Below, in pieces: positions 26,066-34,912 of a stretch of DNA of 50,700 nucleotides (positions are counted from its first letter, which is position 1; each line of letters begins with the position of its first letter). The notes under the pieces were generated by a model. It searched no databases and was not told the DNA's origin. It saw nothing but the letters and a program-made list of their open reading frames with translations. The stretch is from Bacteroidota bacterium (lineage in GTDB: Bacteria; Bacteroidota; Bacteroidia; Bacteroidales; FEN-979): the NCBI GenBank assembly GCA_026391775.1, contig JAPLDK010000069.1:1-50700 (forward strand), written 5' to 3'. Position numbers and translations under genes: made by a program.

Positions 26066-26994
26066 CGGCTCACTTCAATACTGGAGACAGCAGTTTCAAT
26101 AGTTATAAAGATCTTCTTTTTACTGCTGTTGAAATTTGAAGTCTGATACATCCGGTCAGCTTTTTTATCGAATCCTTTAAAGTTACGGCTGATCAGGAAA
26201 GACTCTGAGTTGATCTGGCAACCTGTACCTTCGGGAACTTCAACTTTTATTGATGATGCCCCTGCATTCAGGGCAACACGGGTACAGGGGCTTTTATCTC
26301 CCAGTTTCATTTTAATGGATGATGCGCCTGCATCAACGGAAATCGTATCTATTATATAATTGGTCAGATCGAGGTTCATTTCAGCTGCGCCAATGTCGAA
26401 AATCATTTTCCAGGCAGGTTTTTCATTCAGTTTGATGTCCACCTTATTGCTGTGGATGGAACTTCTCACATGATCTTTTTCAAGTGAGAGGTTAATAGTT
26501 TTTACACCAAGTGTATCTTTTGATGTAAGGGCATAATTGCCTATATCACCGGTTTTACGGAAGCTTAAAAAATCGGATGTGAGGCCTTCGATGGTAAAGG
26601 AACCGGCTGCTGCATCAAGGTCAAGGACACCGCGTTTTGTAAGTGAATCGGGAGGTACGCTTAAATTTTGCTCGGAATAGTTCCCTCCAGAAGCATCATT
26701 CTCATTGTCGCTCCAGTCGTAATGATTCTGCCAGCCGTTATGAAATCCCCACCAGGGTGTGTTTTCAGTAAGGCGGTTAAAGAAGGTCACGGTAAATGCA
26801 AGGATAATGATCACTGCAATTATTTTGTAAAGATCCTTGATCGGAAGTACGGCAATTCCCCAGAAAACAAGGATGAGGGGCCAGAGGTTCCAGAGGATGC
26901 GCCATCCGGAATTAACGAATCCCAGATTGCTCAGAAGGATCAGAAGTCCGAGAGCGATCAGGATAACAGGCCAGAAAACATGTCTGAATTTCAT
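26059..26994 (-). CDS. LiaF-like membrane protein with toastrack domain
   Basis: This 311-residue protein has an N-terminal LiaI/LiaF-like (DUF5668) block of three or four helices (FWPVILIALGLLILLSNLG, WPLILVFWGIAVL, IIAVIIILAFTVTFF). It is followed by a periplasmic or cytosolic beta-helix 'toastrack' domain (about 120-311) with repeated hydrophobic strands such as ISVDAGASSIKMKLG and VALNAGASSIKVEVP. LiaF proteins of Firmicutes restrain LiaRS; here no kinase pair is adjacent. It is 26 nt downstream of the PspC gene and shares its 'WPILL/WPLIL' transmembrane motif. Confidence 0.85.
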   Translation of the reverse strand: MKFRHVFWPVILIALGLLILLSNLGFVNSGWRILWNLWPLILVFWGIAVLPIKDLYKIIAVIIILAFTVTFFNRLTENTPWWGFHNGWQNHYDWSDNENDASGGNYSEQNLSVPPDSLTKRGVLDLDAAAGSFTIEGLTSDFLSFRKTGDIGNYALTSKDTLGVKTINLSLEKDHVRSSIHSNKVDIKLNEKPAWKMIFDIGAAEMNLDLTNYIIDTISVDAGASSIKMKLGDKSPCTRVALNAGASSIKVEVPEGTGCQINSESFLISRNFKGFDKKADRMYQTSNFNSSKKKIFITIETAVSSIEVSRY

Positions 26995-27020
26995 ATGGAT
27001 TTTTATTAATATCGTGAATA

Positions 27021-27542
27021 CTATTTTCTTCCGGTAAAGGCATTGATCAGCAGCCCCCCCCCGATGACTACAAGGAGAATAGGCCAGAGGTCACCGAAGT
27101 CAATATTCGGAACCAGCTGGTTGACCAGGAAAAGAGAGCCAAGCGTTATGAGAACGAGTCCGCCGATCAGGCTTCCTTTGGTTTTTTCAGTTTCCTTGAA
27201 AGGATCGACGTTTGTTGATTTGGGTGGATCTGCAGTTTTGAAAGGGTCCTGTTTGTTGAAAGGGTCCTGTGATTTAAACGGGTCAGAAGTCCCCGGGGAT
27301 TCAGAACCCGGATTGGTTCCTGAAGCAGGCTGAGATGTGAACTGTCCGTAATTTATGGGTTTCTCAGGAGTAACTATCCACAGAATGAAATAGATCAGGA
27401 CGCCGCCGCCAACCGCAAGCGCAAGAACGACAAAAGCAAGACGGAGCAGCAGAGGATCCGTATCGAAATATTCAGCAAGGCCTCCGGCAACGCCCGCTAT
27501 CTTGCGGTCGGTGAGGCTACGGTATAAACGTTTAGGTTCCAT
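27021..27542 (-). CDS. PspC-domain envelope-stress protein with DPFK repeats
   Basis: A 173-residue protein. The PspC domain (residues 1-60) has the typical LYRSLTDRKIAGVAGGLAEYF and one membrane helix (VVLALAVGGGVLIYFILWIV). The linker carries repeats of the form DPF-K/N (SDPFKSQDPFNKQDPFKTADP...VDPFKET). The C-terminal helix pair (LIGGLVLITLGSLFLVNQL, LWPILLVVIGGGLLI) is LiaI/LiaF-like. The protein therefore combines PspC with the N-terminal module of its neighbour. It precedes the LiaF-like gene in an operon and is likely a membrane-stress sensor or scaffold. Confidence 0.9.
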   Translation of the reverse strand: MEPKRLYRSLTDRKIAGVAGGLAEYFDTDPLLLRLAFVVLALAVGGGVLIYFILWIVTPEKPINYGQFTSQPASGTNPGSESPGTSDPFKSQDPFNKQDPFKTADPPKSTNVDPFKETEKTKGSLIGGLVLITLGSLFLVNQLVPNIDFGDLWPILLVVIGGGLLINAFTGRK

Positions 27543-27596
27543 TTTATGATTGTTTAGATGAAAGCTTAGACGTTAGTGATCGGTCAAGGTTACAGC

Positions 27597-28436
27597 TCAG
27601 CCTGCAGGCAGGTTTCTCCTGCGGTACATGCGGGAAGAAAGAAGCACGCTCAGTTCGAAAAGGGCGTAAAGAGGGATAAAAACAATAAGCTGGCTGAACA
27701 TATCCGGACTGGGGGTGATTACACCTGCAACAATCAGGATTATAACCAGTGTATGTTTCCTGTATTTTTTCAGTATTTTTGGAGTAAGTATCCCTATTTT
27801 AGTAAGGAGCAGGATCAGCACGGGAAGTTCAAACACAAGGCCCATGAGCAAGGTGAGGAGGGTGATATTGCTTACATAGGAAGTGAGTGCGATCTGGTTC
27901 TTTACACTTGCACTCACAGTGTATCCTCCCAGGAAATTGATCATCAGGGGGGCCACAATAAAATAGGAAAAAAGCACCCCGGTGACAAACAACAGGAATA
28001 CTACGAACACGGCACCCCTGGAGGCACGGATCTCCTTTTCGTTAAGGCCAGGCTTGATAAACCTCCAAAGCTCCCATAAAATATAGGGTAAAGCAAGGAT
28101 CAGTCCGGCAATTAGGGAAATATTCATATGGGCGAGGAACTGCCCGGCAAGGCTGATATTGATAAGTTCGAAATGGGAGGGGTCAATGCAGAGGGAGGGC
28201 ATTGAAATCATGCTCCCCAGCTTGCAAAGGACACGGTATGTGATAAACTCCTTTGATTTCGGCCCAAGGATAATGGTATCGAACAGAATGTCCTTAAAGG
28301 CAAATGCCACCAGCGAAAGAAGGAATGCGACCAGCAGGGAACGCCAGATAGTCCCCCTTAGCACATCGAGATGCTCCCAGAAGGTCAGAGCATCGCTGTC
28401 ATTATTCTTTCTGCTGAAGTTTTTAAATCCAATCAT
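27597..28436 (-). CDS. tatC: Twin-arginine translocase subunit TatC
   Basis: TatC is the substrate-binding core of the Tat pathway for folded proteins. From the ATG at 28436 it is 279 residues: TFWEHLDVLRGTIWRSLL (the N-terminal conserved Glu in a helix-leading motif) and then six membrane helices, including LALPYILWELWRFIKPGLNEKEIRAS between helices 2 and 3. An upstream in-frame start would add an 18-residue segment that is not conserved in the family and lies over a promoter box. TatA/B genes are not in the window. It is divergent from the RND efflux operon. Confidence 0.95.
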   Translation of the reverse strand: MIGFKNFSRKNNDSDALTFWEHLDVLRGTIWRSLLVAFLLSLVAFAFKDILFDTIILGPKSKEFITYRVLCKLGSMISMPSLCIDPSHFELINISLAGQFLAHMNISLIAGLILALPYILWELWRFIKPGLNEKEIRASRGAVFVVFLLFVTGVLFSYFIVAPLMINFLGGYTVSASVKNQIALTSYVSNITLLTLLMGLVFELPVLILLLTKIGILTPKILKKYRKHTLVIILIVAGVITPSPDMFSQLIVFIPLYALFELSVLLSSRMYRRRNLPAG

Positions 28437-28443
28437 AAGAGCG

Positions 28444-28451
28444 CAAAAGTA
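28444..28451 (-). promoter_or_regulatory. -7 box for tatC
   Basis: TACTTTTG on the minus strand, 7 nt before the tatC ATG at 28436. It supports this internal start over the upstream one. No -33 TTTG found. Confidence 0.45.
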
Positions 28452-28473
28452 ATGAAATTTAAAAAATGTCATG

Positions 28474-28481
28474 TAAATTTG
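28474..28481 (+). promoter_or_regulatory. -7 box for the efflux operon
   Basis: TAAATTTG, 19 nt upstream of the GTG start of the TolC-like gene. The -33 match is weak. Confidence 0.4.
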
Positions 28482-28500
28482 AATTCTCATTCCATCTAAC

Positions 28501-29748
28501 GTGACTTCAGCTGTTAAAAGGTCTTTTGCATTTCTATTGTTGCTGTTATCATCCTGTTATTCCTTCGGCCAGGACCACTCCCTTGAATATTATATCAGCC
28601 AGGGTGTTGATAACAATCCTGTATTGAAAGACCTTACAAACCAAATCAGGTCGAACCAATATGACAGCCTGATCACCCGGGCCACTTACCTGCCCCAGGT
28701 CAATTTTAACGCCCATATGATGTATGCCCCCGTTGTCAACGGCTGGGGGTACAGCGATGTAATTACCAACGGGCAGCAACTCTCAGGGACCCTGAATGTG
28801 AATCAGCAGATATTCAATAAAAAATCAAGGGAAGTTAATTACCAGAAGATATGGCTGGAGAACCGTACCCTGGATAATTCGCGCAGTTTGAGCATCAATG
28901 AACTGAAAAAAGTCATAACGGCCCAGTACCTGACTGCATACTCAGCCATTATGGAATCAGAGTTTCAGCAGCAGATCCTTTCAACTCTGAAGGAAGAAGA
29001 GAAGGTGTTGGGGATGTGGGTGCAGAAAGGGACTTACAGGCAGACCGATTATCTTTCGGTCAGAGTCGAGATCATTCAGCTGGAAAGGAATATCAGGAAT
29101 CTCGAATTTCAGTACAGGAAAGAATTTTCAAACCTGAACGTGATCTGTGGTATCAGCGACACTACAATTTACAAACTAAGCCTTCCTGCCATTGAGGAAA
29201 TACTGAAACGCTCACCCGAAAATTCTGTTTTCTTCAGGAAATTTGTCATCGACAGTTTGAAGATCCGGACCGAGCAGCTTCTCATAGACCGCAAATATAA
29301 ACCCACGGTTAACTGGTTTTCCGACGGAGGTTTGATCAATAATGAGCCGGCTTACATTTACCAGAATTTCGGAGTCAGTTTTGGGATGAGCCTGAGCCTT
29401 CCGGTCTATGACGGCAACCAGCGAAAATTGAATTACAGTAAACTCAGGGTTGAAGAAGAAACAAGGAAAAATTATCAGGATTTTTTCAGTACCCAGTACA
29501 ATATGCAGCTTAAGCAACTGAAGGATGAGCTCGAAAACCTTAGGTTTATGGCCCGTGACAATGAGAAACAGATCGAGGTGGTGAAAATGCTGGTTGCACA
29601 GGAGAGGGCCGAACTCAACAGCGGCAGTCTTACTATCACCGATTACATACTGGCCTTAAAGAACCTGATTGATGCCACGCATGAAGGAGTAATATACCAG
29701 ATCAGGGCACAATACATTCTAAACGAAATTAATTTCTGGAAACAATGA
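28501..29748 (+). CDS. TolC-family outer-membrane efflux protein
   Basis: A 415-residue outer-membrane channel subunit. It begins at GTG (28501), followed by a signal peptide (FAFLLLLLSSCYSFGQ, where the Cys may also be a lipobox). Long amphipathic helices carry TolC repeats: YYISQGVDNNPVLKDLTNQIRSN, LPQVNFNAHMMYAPV, and again LKYKPTVNWFSDGG-like and FGVSFGMSLSLPVYDGNQRKLNYSKLRVEEE. The latter is the standard second-repeat motif. Its ATGA overlap with the next gene places it at the head of a three-gene RND efflux operon. Confidence 0.88.
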   Translation: MTSAVKRSFAFLLLLLSSCYSFGQDHSLEYYISQGVDNNPVLKDLTNQIRSNQYDSLITRATYLPQVNFNAHMMYAPVVNGWGYSDVITNGQQLSGTLNVNQQIFNKKSREVNYQKIWLENRTLDNSRSLSINELKKVITAQYLTAYSAIMESEFQQQILSTLKEEEKVLGMWVQKGTYRQTDYLSVRVEIIQLERNIRNLEFQYRKEFSNLNVICGISDTTIYKLSLPAIEEILKRSPENSVFFRKFVIDSLKIRTEQLLIDRKYKPTVNWFSDGGLINNEPAYIYQNFGVSFGMSLSLPVYDGNQRKLNYSKLRVEEETRKNYQDFFSTQYNMQLKQLKDELENLRFMARDNEKQIEVVKMLVAQERAELNSGSLTITDYILALKNLIDATHEGVIYQIRAQYILNEINFWKQ

Positions 29749-30662
29749 AACAAAGGAACTTGATGCTGATCCTGCAAGGGCTGTCCTGCCTGGTATTCCT
29801 GTTTGCCTGCAGGAATGTGCAGGAAACGGACGGGAAAGCGGTTAGGGCGGTGGTCCCGGTGACCGTCACCAGTGTGAGGACAGGTATAATGGCCGAATAT
29901 GCCGAGTTTCCAGCCACTTCATCCTTCCTTGAGAAAGCTGTCATCAAATCACCCATCACCGGGTATGTTGAAAAATGTTTCGTATCGGCAGGGGACCGCG
30001 CAAAAATGAACGAGATGCTGTTTGAGCTCAGGACGAAGGAAGCTACCATACTGTACCAGGACAGCGTGCACGCACTTGGGATCACAGGCCTGATCCAGGT
30101 GAGGGCATCAATCGAAGGGCTTGTTTCGGTGATGAACCATCCGAAAGGGGATTTTGTTCAGGAAGGCGAACCCTTGTGTACACTGGTTTTGCCCCAAAGC
30201 CTTGTCTTCATCCTGGAGCTTCCATATGAACTGAAGGATTACATACGGCTGGGCACTGAATGCATTCTTCTTCTGCCCGGCAATGAAAAGCTGAATGCTT
30301 CGATCCATGCCGTATTGCCGGCCATGACAGGAGCCTCACAGACCGTGAGGGTGATCCTTCAACCGCGAATACCCAAGCCTTTGCCCGAAAACCTGATGGC
30401 CAGGGTGAAGATCATCAGGTCAATAAAATATAATGTCCTGATCCTGCCCAAATCTTCAGTTCTGAGTGATGAGGTGATGAAAAATTTCTGGGTTATGAAG
30501 CTGATCAATGATACCATAGCGGTGAAAGTCCCGGTTGTGGCGGGCATTACAGGAGCCGACAGTGTCGAAATTGTATCCCCGGTTTTTTTGCCGTCCGAAC
30601 GTATCCTTACCAGCGGAAATTACGGACTGGGCGATACTGCGGTAGTCAGGATTATCAAATAA
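29745..30662 (+). CDS. RND efflux periplasmic adaptor, short hairpin-less form
   Basis: A 305-residue membrane-fusion lipoprotein: the signal peptide ends LVFLFAC, a lipobox. The biotinyl-lipoyl halves are AVIKSPITGYVEKCFVSAGDRAKMNEMLFEL and LIQVRASIEGLVSVMNHPKGDFVQEGEPLCTLV. Only about 15 residues separate them, so the usual alpha-helical hairpin is missing. A beta-barrel part (VFILELPYELKDYIRLG) and a membrane-proximal domain follow. It probably bridges the RND pump and the TolC-like channel, both encoded in the same operon. Hairpin-less adaptors such as Borrelia BesA are known. Confidence 0.85.
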   Translation: MKQRNLMLILQGLSCLVFLFACRNVQETDGKAVRAVVPVTVTSVRTGIMAEYAEFPATSSFLEKAVIKSPITGYVEKCFVSAGDRAKMNEMLFELRTKEATILYQDSVHALGITGLIQVRASIEGLVSVMNHPKGDFVQEGEPLCTLVLPQSLVFILELPYELKDYIRLGTECILLLPGNEKLNASIHAVLPAMTGASQTVRVILQPRIPKPLPENLMARVKIIRSIKYNVLILPKSSVLSDEVMKNFWVMKLINDTIAVKVPVVAGITGADSVEIVSPVFLPSERILTSGNYGLGDTAVVRIIK

Positions 30663-30677
30663 ACCACATGCACAGGG

Positions 30678-33600
30678 ATGTTTAACCAGGATTATTACCG
30701 GAAATATACCAAGCCAACGATATTCGTTCTTCTGGTATTGCTGATTCTCGGCGGCTTTGCTTACTGGAAAATGGATACTTTGCTGTTCCCGGATTTCGTT
30801 TTCCCTAAGATCAGGATTATTGCCGATAATGGCGAACAGCCCATCGATAAGATGCTGATCACAGTGACCCGCCCACTCGAGATTGCCATCAAAAGAGTAA
30901 ACGGGATTGCAACAGTGCGGAGTTCGACCAACCGGGGCAGCTGTACCATAGAGGCTTACTTCGAATGGAAGACCGATATCAATGTGGCCCGGATGCAGCT
31001 TGAGTCGAGGATCAACGAGATAAAGAACATTCTGCCTCCTACGACCAACCTGGTAATAGAAGCCATGAGCCAGAACATATACCCGGTAATAGGGTATACG
31101 CTTGAAAGCGACAAATACGGCCAGATTGAGCTGAAGAATATGGCTATGTTCTTTGCCAGGCCTCGTTTCTCGGAGGTACAGGGGATATCCAATGTGTTTG
31201 TGAGGGGAGGGAAAACCAAGGAATTCGTGATCAGGCCCAATCCCATGAAGTTGGTACAGCTTGCCGTTAACCCTCAAAACCTCATCGATGTCCTTTGCAA
31301 GACAAATTTCATTGAATCAAACGGCCTGCTTTCCGATTACCGCCGTTTATACCTTTCGGTGACCGACAGCAGGATCAACACCCTTGAGGACCTGAAAAAC
31401 CTGGTAATACGAAACGACGGCAACAGGATCATCAGGCTGGGCGACCTTGCCGTTGTCGAATTCCAGGAGCAGCAGGAATTCATCCGCATCAATGCCAACG
31501 GGCGTGAAGCAGTCATCCTCGATATCGTCAAGCAAAAAGGCAGCAACCTCCTCGATTTTGTAAAAAATGTTCAGGAAAAAGCCAGGGAGATCCAGCAGCA
31601 GCTTCCGCAGGGAATGGTGCTGAAGACCTATTACAACCAGAGTGTGTTTGTGACCGATTCCATCAACAGCGTTCTCAGGGCGATATACGAGGGTCTTATT
31701 CTGGCCCTGCTCGTGGTGATCCTGTTCCTTCGTTCCTTCAGGGCCAGCCTCAATGTAATTATTATCATTCCGGTTACTCTTGCGCTAACCCTGACGGTTC
31801 TGTACCTGAGCGGCATAACCCTCAACATCATGTCGCTGGGCGCCATAGCGGCCTCCATCGGGCTTATCATTGATGATGCCATTGTGGTGATTGAACAGAT
31901 CCACCGCGTTCACGAAGAGAATCCCGAAAAAGACCAGCAGAGTGTGGTGCGTGATACTATACGTATGCTTTTCCCGGCCATGGTCGGCTCTTCGCTTAGC
32001 ACGATTGTCATTTTCTTTCCATTTGTGATGATGAGCGGGGTGGCGGGCAGTTTTTTCAAAGAGCTTACGGCAACCATGGAAATTACCCTGGTGTGCAGTT
32101 TTTTCACTACCTGGCTGGGATTACCTGCACTTCACCTGGCTTTAGGTTACAGGCACCGTAACAAATCCACGGCCAGGGAATCAGAGAACCTTTCCGGAAA
32201 AAATTCATTAAGCTGGCTGATCTGGTTTTTCGATAAACCGGCGTTTGCCATCGGCTTTATTGTGATCCTGGCCGCCGGCGCGGTGTTTCTCATTCCCAGG
32301 CTGAATACAGGATTCCTGCCGATCCTGGATGAAGGGACAATAGTATTTGATTATTTAACCCCTCCGGGCACTGCCCTGGATGCCTCCGATGCCATGATGC
32401 GCAGGGTCGACACAGTGATCCTGCATCATAAGGATGTGGCCACGTATATGAGGCGTACCGGAACGAATATGAGTTCAAGCATCAGTATGGCAAGCGGCGT
32501 TATCCCTCCGAATGAAGGGGATTATCTGATCCAGCTTAAGCCGGGAATAACCCGAAAGACAGAGGATGTCATTTCGGAGCTCAGGCAAAAAGTTTCGGTT
32601 CAGGAACCCGCGCTTACCATCGAGTTCGGCCAGAGAATTGCCGACCTGCTTGGTGACCTCATCGGCCGTCCGGAGCCTATAGAAATAAAAATTTTCGGGG
32701 ATGACAGATCCGTGCTCGAAAACCTCGCTGTGCGTACCCAGGGATTACTTTCAAAAGTAAAAGGCATAGCCGATCTTAAAAACGGGATCGTAGTGGAGGG
32801 CCCTTCAATCAGCATCATCCCTGATGAAGCCAGGCTGGCGCAGTTTCACCTTAGCGCTGCAGACCTCCAGACCCAGCTGCAGGCTCATAACGAGGGGGTG
32901 ATAGTAGGAGAGGTGCAGAACGGGGAGCAGATGCTGAAGATACTACTGAGGTTTACCGATTTCAGGGAGAATTACCTCGACAGGATATTGGATCAGCCTA
33001 TATTCTCTCCCGACGGTTCATTCAGGCCTCTCGAATATTTTGCCAGGGCCGAGCTGTCAAAGGGTTTTCCGGATGTAACGAGGGAAGACCTTAAATCAAA
33101 TATCGTTGTAACGGCCCGCCTTGAGAACCGCGACCTGGGAAGTGCAATGAACGAGATTAAAAGCAACCTGGCCGGCAACCTTATCATGCCCCCGGGTTAT
33201 TACATTGAATACGGCGGCACCTATGCCCAACAACAGTCATCATTCAAAGAACTTCTGATGATACTGCTGACCGCCATTGTGCTCGTGTTTTCCGTTCTGC
33301 TTTTCCTCTTCAGGGACCTGCGCATTCCGCTCCTGATCATCTTCATTTCGGTACTGGGGACAGCCGGCTGTGTTTTAGCTTTGTATATTACCGGGATCCA
33401 GCTTAACGTAGGCAGTTATACCGGGATCATCATGATCGTGGGAATCATTGCCGAGAATGCCATATTCACCGTGAACCAGTTTATGGCCACAATGAAATCC
33501 ACATCAGGGGATGTGGATGCATCGATACGTTATGCAATCTCCCTTCGTATCAGGCCTAAACTTATGACAGCCATAGGGGCAATTCTTGCCTTAACCCCCC

Positions 33601-33761
33601 TGGCTCTGGGAATTGGTGTTGGCGCACAGATGCAACAACCGCTCGCTATTGCAGTGATAGGAGGGTTTATTGTGGCAATGCCCTTGCTGTTGTTCGTATT
33701 CCCTTCCCTGATACGATGGTTCTACTTCCGGCCGGGAAAGGTCGGCACCGTCAAAGATTAA
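30678..33761 (+). CDS. RND efflux transporter (AcrB/CusA superfamily)
   Basis: A 1027-residue inner-membrane proton antiporter with two repeats of a membrane block plus a large periplasmic domain. A first helix (IFVLLVLLILGGFAYW) is followed by a periplasmic porter region. TM4 carries the proton-relay pair in IGLIIDDAIVVIEQIH. The second half includes EYGGTYAQQQSSFKELLMILLTAIVLVF and VGIIAENAIFTVNQF. It starts 15 nt after the adaptor gene. The substrates cannot be read from sequence; drug or metal export are both possible. It ends 8 nt from the convergent OsmC gene. Confidence 0.94.
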   Translation: MFNQDYYRKYTKPTIFVLLVLLILGGFAYWKMDTLLFPDFVFPKIRIIADNGEQPIDKMLITVTRPLEIAIKRVNGIATVRSSTNRGSCTIEAYFEWKTDINVARMQLESRINEIKNILPPTTNLVIEAMSQNIYPVIGYTLESDKYGQIELKNMAMFFARPRFSEVQGISNVFVRGGKTKEFVIRPNPMKLVQLAVNPQNLIDVLCKTNFIESNGLLSDYRRLYLSVTDSRINTLEDLKNLVIRNDGNRIIRLGDLAVVEFQEQQEFIRINANGREAVILDIVKQKGSNLLDFVKNVQEKAREIQQQLPQGMVLKTYYNQSVFVTDSINSVLRAIYEGLILALLVVILFLRSFRASLNVIIIIPVTLALTLTVLYLSGITLNIMSLGAIAASIGLIIDDAIVVIEQIHRVHEENPEKDQQSVVRDTIRMLFPAMVGSSLSTIVIFFPFVMMSGVAGSFFKELTATMEITLVCSFFTTWLGLPALHLALGYRHRNKSTARESENLSGKNSLSWLIWFFDKPAFAIGFIVILAAGAVFLIPRLNTGFLPILDEGTIVFDYLTPPGTALDASDAMMRRVDTVILHHKDVATYMRRTGTNMSSSISMASGVIPPNEGDYLIQLKPGITRKTEDVISELRQKVSVQEPALTIEFGQRIADLLGDLIGRPEPIEIKIFGDDRSVLENLAVRTQGLLSKVKGIADLKNGIVVEGPSISIIPDEARLAQFHLSAADLQTQLQAHNEGVIVGEVQNGEQMLKILLRFTDFRENYLDRILDQPIFSPDGSFRPLEYFARAELSKGFPDVTREDLKSNIVVTARLENRDLGSAMNEIKSNLAGNLIMPPGYYIEYGGTYAQQQSSFKELLMILLTAIVLVFSVLLFLFRDLRIPLLIIFISVLGTAGCVLALYITGIQLNVGSYTGIIMIVGIIAENAIFTVNQFMATMKSTSGDVDASIRYAISLRIRPKLMTAIGAILALTPLALGIGVGAQMQQPLAIAVIGGFIVAMPLLLFVFPSLIRWFYFRPGKVGTVKD

Positions 33762-33769
33762 ACCATCTG

Positions 33770-34189
33770 TTATTCCAGGATTTTAATTTCCCAGGTGATG
33801 GGGAGGGCCTTTTTCAGTGTTGCTGAAACCCCGCAGTATTTATCCTGTGAAAGGCTGATGGCTTTCTGCAGTTTCTCCATGGGAAGGTTTTTCCCCCGGA
33901 ACTCATAGACGATATGCATTTTGGTATAGTGCATCGGATGGGTTTCTGCCACTTCGCCTTCCACTTGCATATTGAAATACTCAGGTATAACCTGCATCTT
34001 TTTCAGGATAGGAATGACGTCCATACCCGTGCAACCACCCACGGCGAGAAGCATTAAGGGTTTTGGCCTGGGCCCGAGGTTTTTGCCTCCAACATGTACA
34101 TCCGCGTCGAGTATGATCTCATGCCCGTTGGCCGTTCCCTTGAAAGCCATATCTGATATCCACTCCACACTAACTTTTTGTGTCGACAT
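33770..34189 (-). CDS. OsmC/Ohr-family protein
   Basis: A 139-residue OsmC-type protein, a family of thiol peroxidases active on organic hydroperoxides or with reactive sulfur. The core features are present: GHEIILDADVHVGGKNLGPRPKPLMLLAVGGCTGMDVI, with one conserved Cys in GGCTGMD and a second in DKYCGVSATL, the expected pair. It overlaps the upstream DUF2892 gene by 20 nt and so forms a two-gene operon. The promoter region, shared with the divergent DUF302 gene, holds one copy of a 21-bp site also found before thioredoxin and DUF6132. Confidence 0.93.
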   Translation of the reverse strand: MSTQKVSVEWISDMAFKGTANGHEIILDADVHVGGKNLGPRPKPLMLLAVGGCTGMDVIPILKKMQVIPEYFNMQVEGEVAETHPMHYTKMHIVYEFRGKNLPMEKLQKAISLSQDKYCGVSATLKKALPITWEIKILE

Positions 34190-34394
34190 TTTCTTCCTTT
34201 TTCCTTGTATTTATTTTAAACGGAATATATAAGGGGCAGAACTGGATGAGGCTGGTAAGGATGAATATGCCGGCAAAAACTAATAAAACAATGCCTAAAG
34301 CGCCTGTAATGACCTTTGTAAAAAACAATACAGCGATAAGAATTGCAATCAGTACCCTGATCACTATATCAATGGTTCCCATGTTCTTTTTCAT
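34170..34394 (-). CDS. DUF2892/YgaP-type small membrane protein
   Basis: A 74-residue protein beginning MKKNMGTIDIVIRVLIAILIAVLFF, a first helix, then GALGIVLLVFAGIFILTSLIQFCPLYIPF, a second helix with the conserved Cys-Pro-Leu-Tyr motif of DUF2892. In YgaP such a segment anchors a rhodanese, and free-standing copies occur in sulfur-stress operons. Here it is followed by OsmC in a 20-nt overlap. A link to reactive sulfur or thiol redox handling is inferred from context only. Confidence 0.9.
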   Translation of the reverse strand: MKKNMGTIDIVIRVLIAILIAVLFFTKVITGALGIVLLVFAGIFILTSLIQFCPLYIPFKINTRKKEENVDTKS

Positions 34395-34427
34395 GATTTT
34401 TTGGTTTAAGGTTAATACTAATCATTG

Positions 34428-34487
34428 CAAAGATAAAAATAAATAGTGATAGTAAAGCGATTTAGTCTGATTTTTTTCGTTTCTTTG
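34428..34487. promoter_or_regulatory. Divergent promoter region with shared 21-bp site (copy A)
   Basis: The site TAGTGATA-N5-GCGNTTTA lies at 34444-34464; its reverse complement is TAAANCGC-N5-TATCACTA. On the plus strand TTTCTTTG (34480-34487) begins exactly 15 nt downstream and serves DUF302. On the minus strand TATCTTTG (34435-34428) is 8 nt away and serves DUF2892-OsmC. Neither -7 box has a -33 TTTG, so the site probably binds an activator. See copies B and C. Confidence 0.65.
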
Positions 34488-34514
34488 TATTTGAATTTTT
34501 AAAATATAAAAAAG

Positions 34515-34901
34515 ATGGATTATTATTTCAGTAAAATATTGACAGTTTCCTTTGATGAAGCTATTCAGAAAACAACAGATGCCTTGAAAACAGAAGGTTT
34601 TGGAGTGATTTCGGATATTGACATCCAGGCCAAATTAAATGAAAAGCTGGGTGTAGACTTTAAAAAGTACAGGATCCTTGGCGCCTGCAATCCGGGATAT
34701 GCCTATAAAGCACTGCAGGTGGAAGAGAAAATCGGGACCATGCTGCCTTGCAATGTCATTGTGATCGAGCAGGGAGACGGTAAGGTCGAAGTCGCAGCAG
34801 TGAACCCGATCGCTTCCATGATGGCTATTCAAAACTCCATTCTTGAACCCATTGCGAAGGAGGTGACCGAAAGGTTGAAAAAAATAATTCACTCACTGTA
34901 A
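34515..34901 (+). CDS. DUF302 protein
   Basis: A 128-residue cytosolic DUF302 protein: FDEAIQKTTDALKTEGFGVISDIDIQAKL followed by YRILGACNPGYAYKALQVEEKIGTMLPCNVIVIEQGDGKVEVAAVNP, with the family's conserved Cys-Asn-Pro and Pro-Cys-Asn motifs. DUF302 proteins are commonly linked to heavy-metal and sulfur stress, and the fold is a ferredoxin-like alpha/beta. It is transcribed divergently from DUF2892-OsmC and converges on the ArsF-like gene. Confidence 0.93.
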   Translation: MDYYFSKILTVSFDEAIQKTTDALKTEGFGVISDIDIQAKLNEKLGVDFKKYRILGACNPGYAYKALQVEEKIGTMLPCNVIVIEQGDGKVEVAAVNPIASMMAIQNSILEPIAKEVTERLKKIIHSL

Positions 34902-34912
34902 AAAAGCCCGGT

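Noticed and set aside
30456-31277. Minus-strand 273-residue open frame across the adaptor and RND genes
   Set aside because: It is antisense to two conserved genes and shows no recognisable motif.
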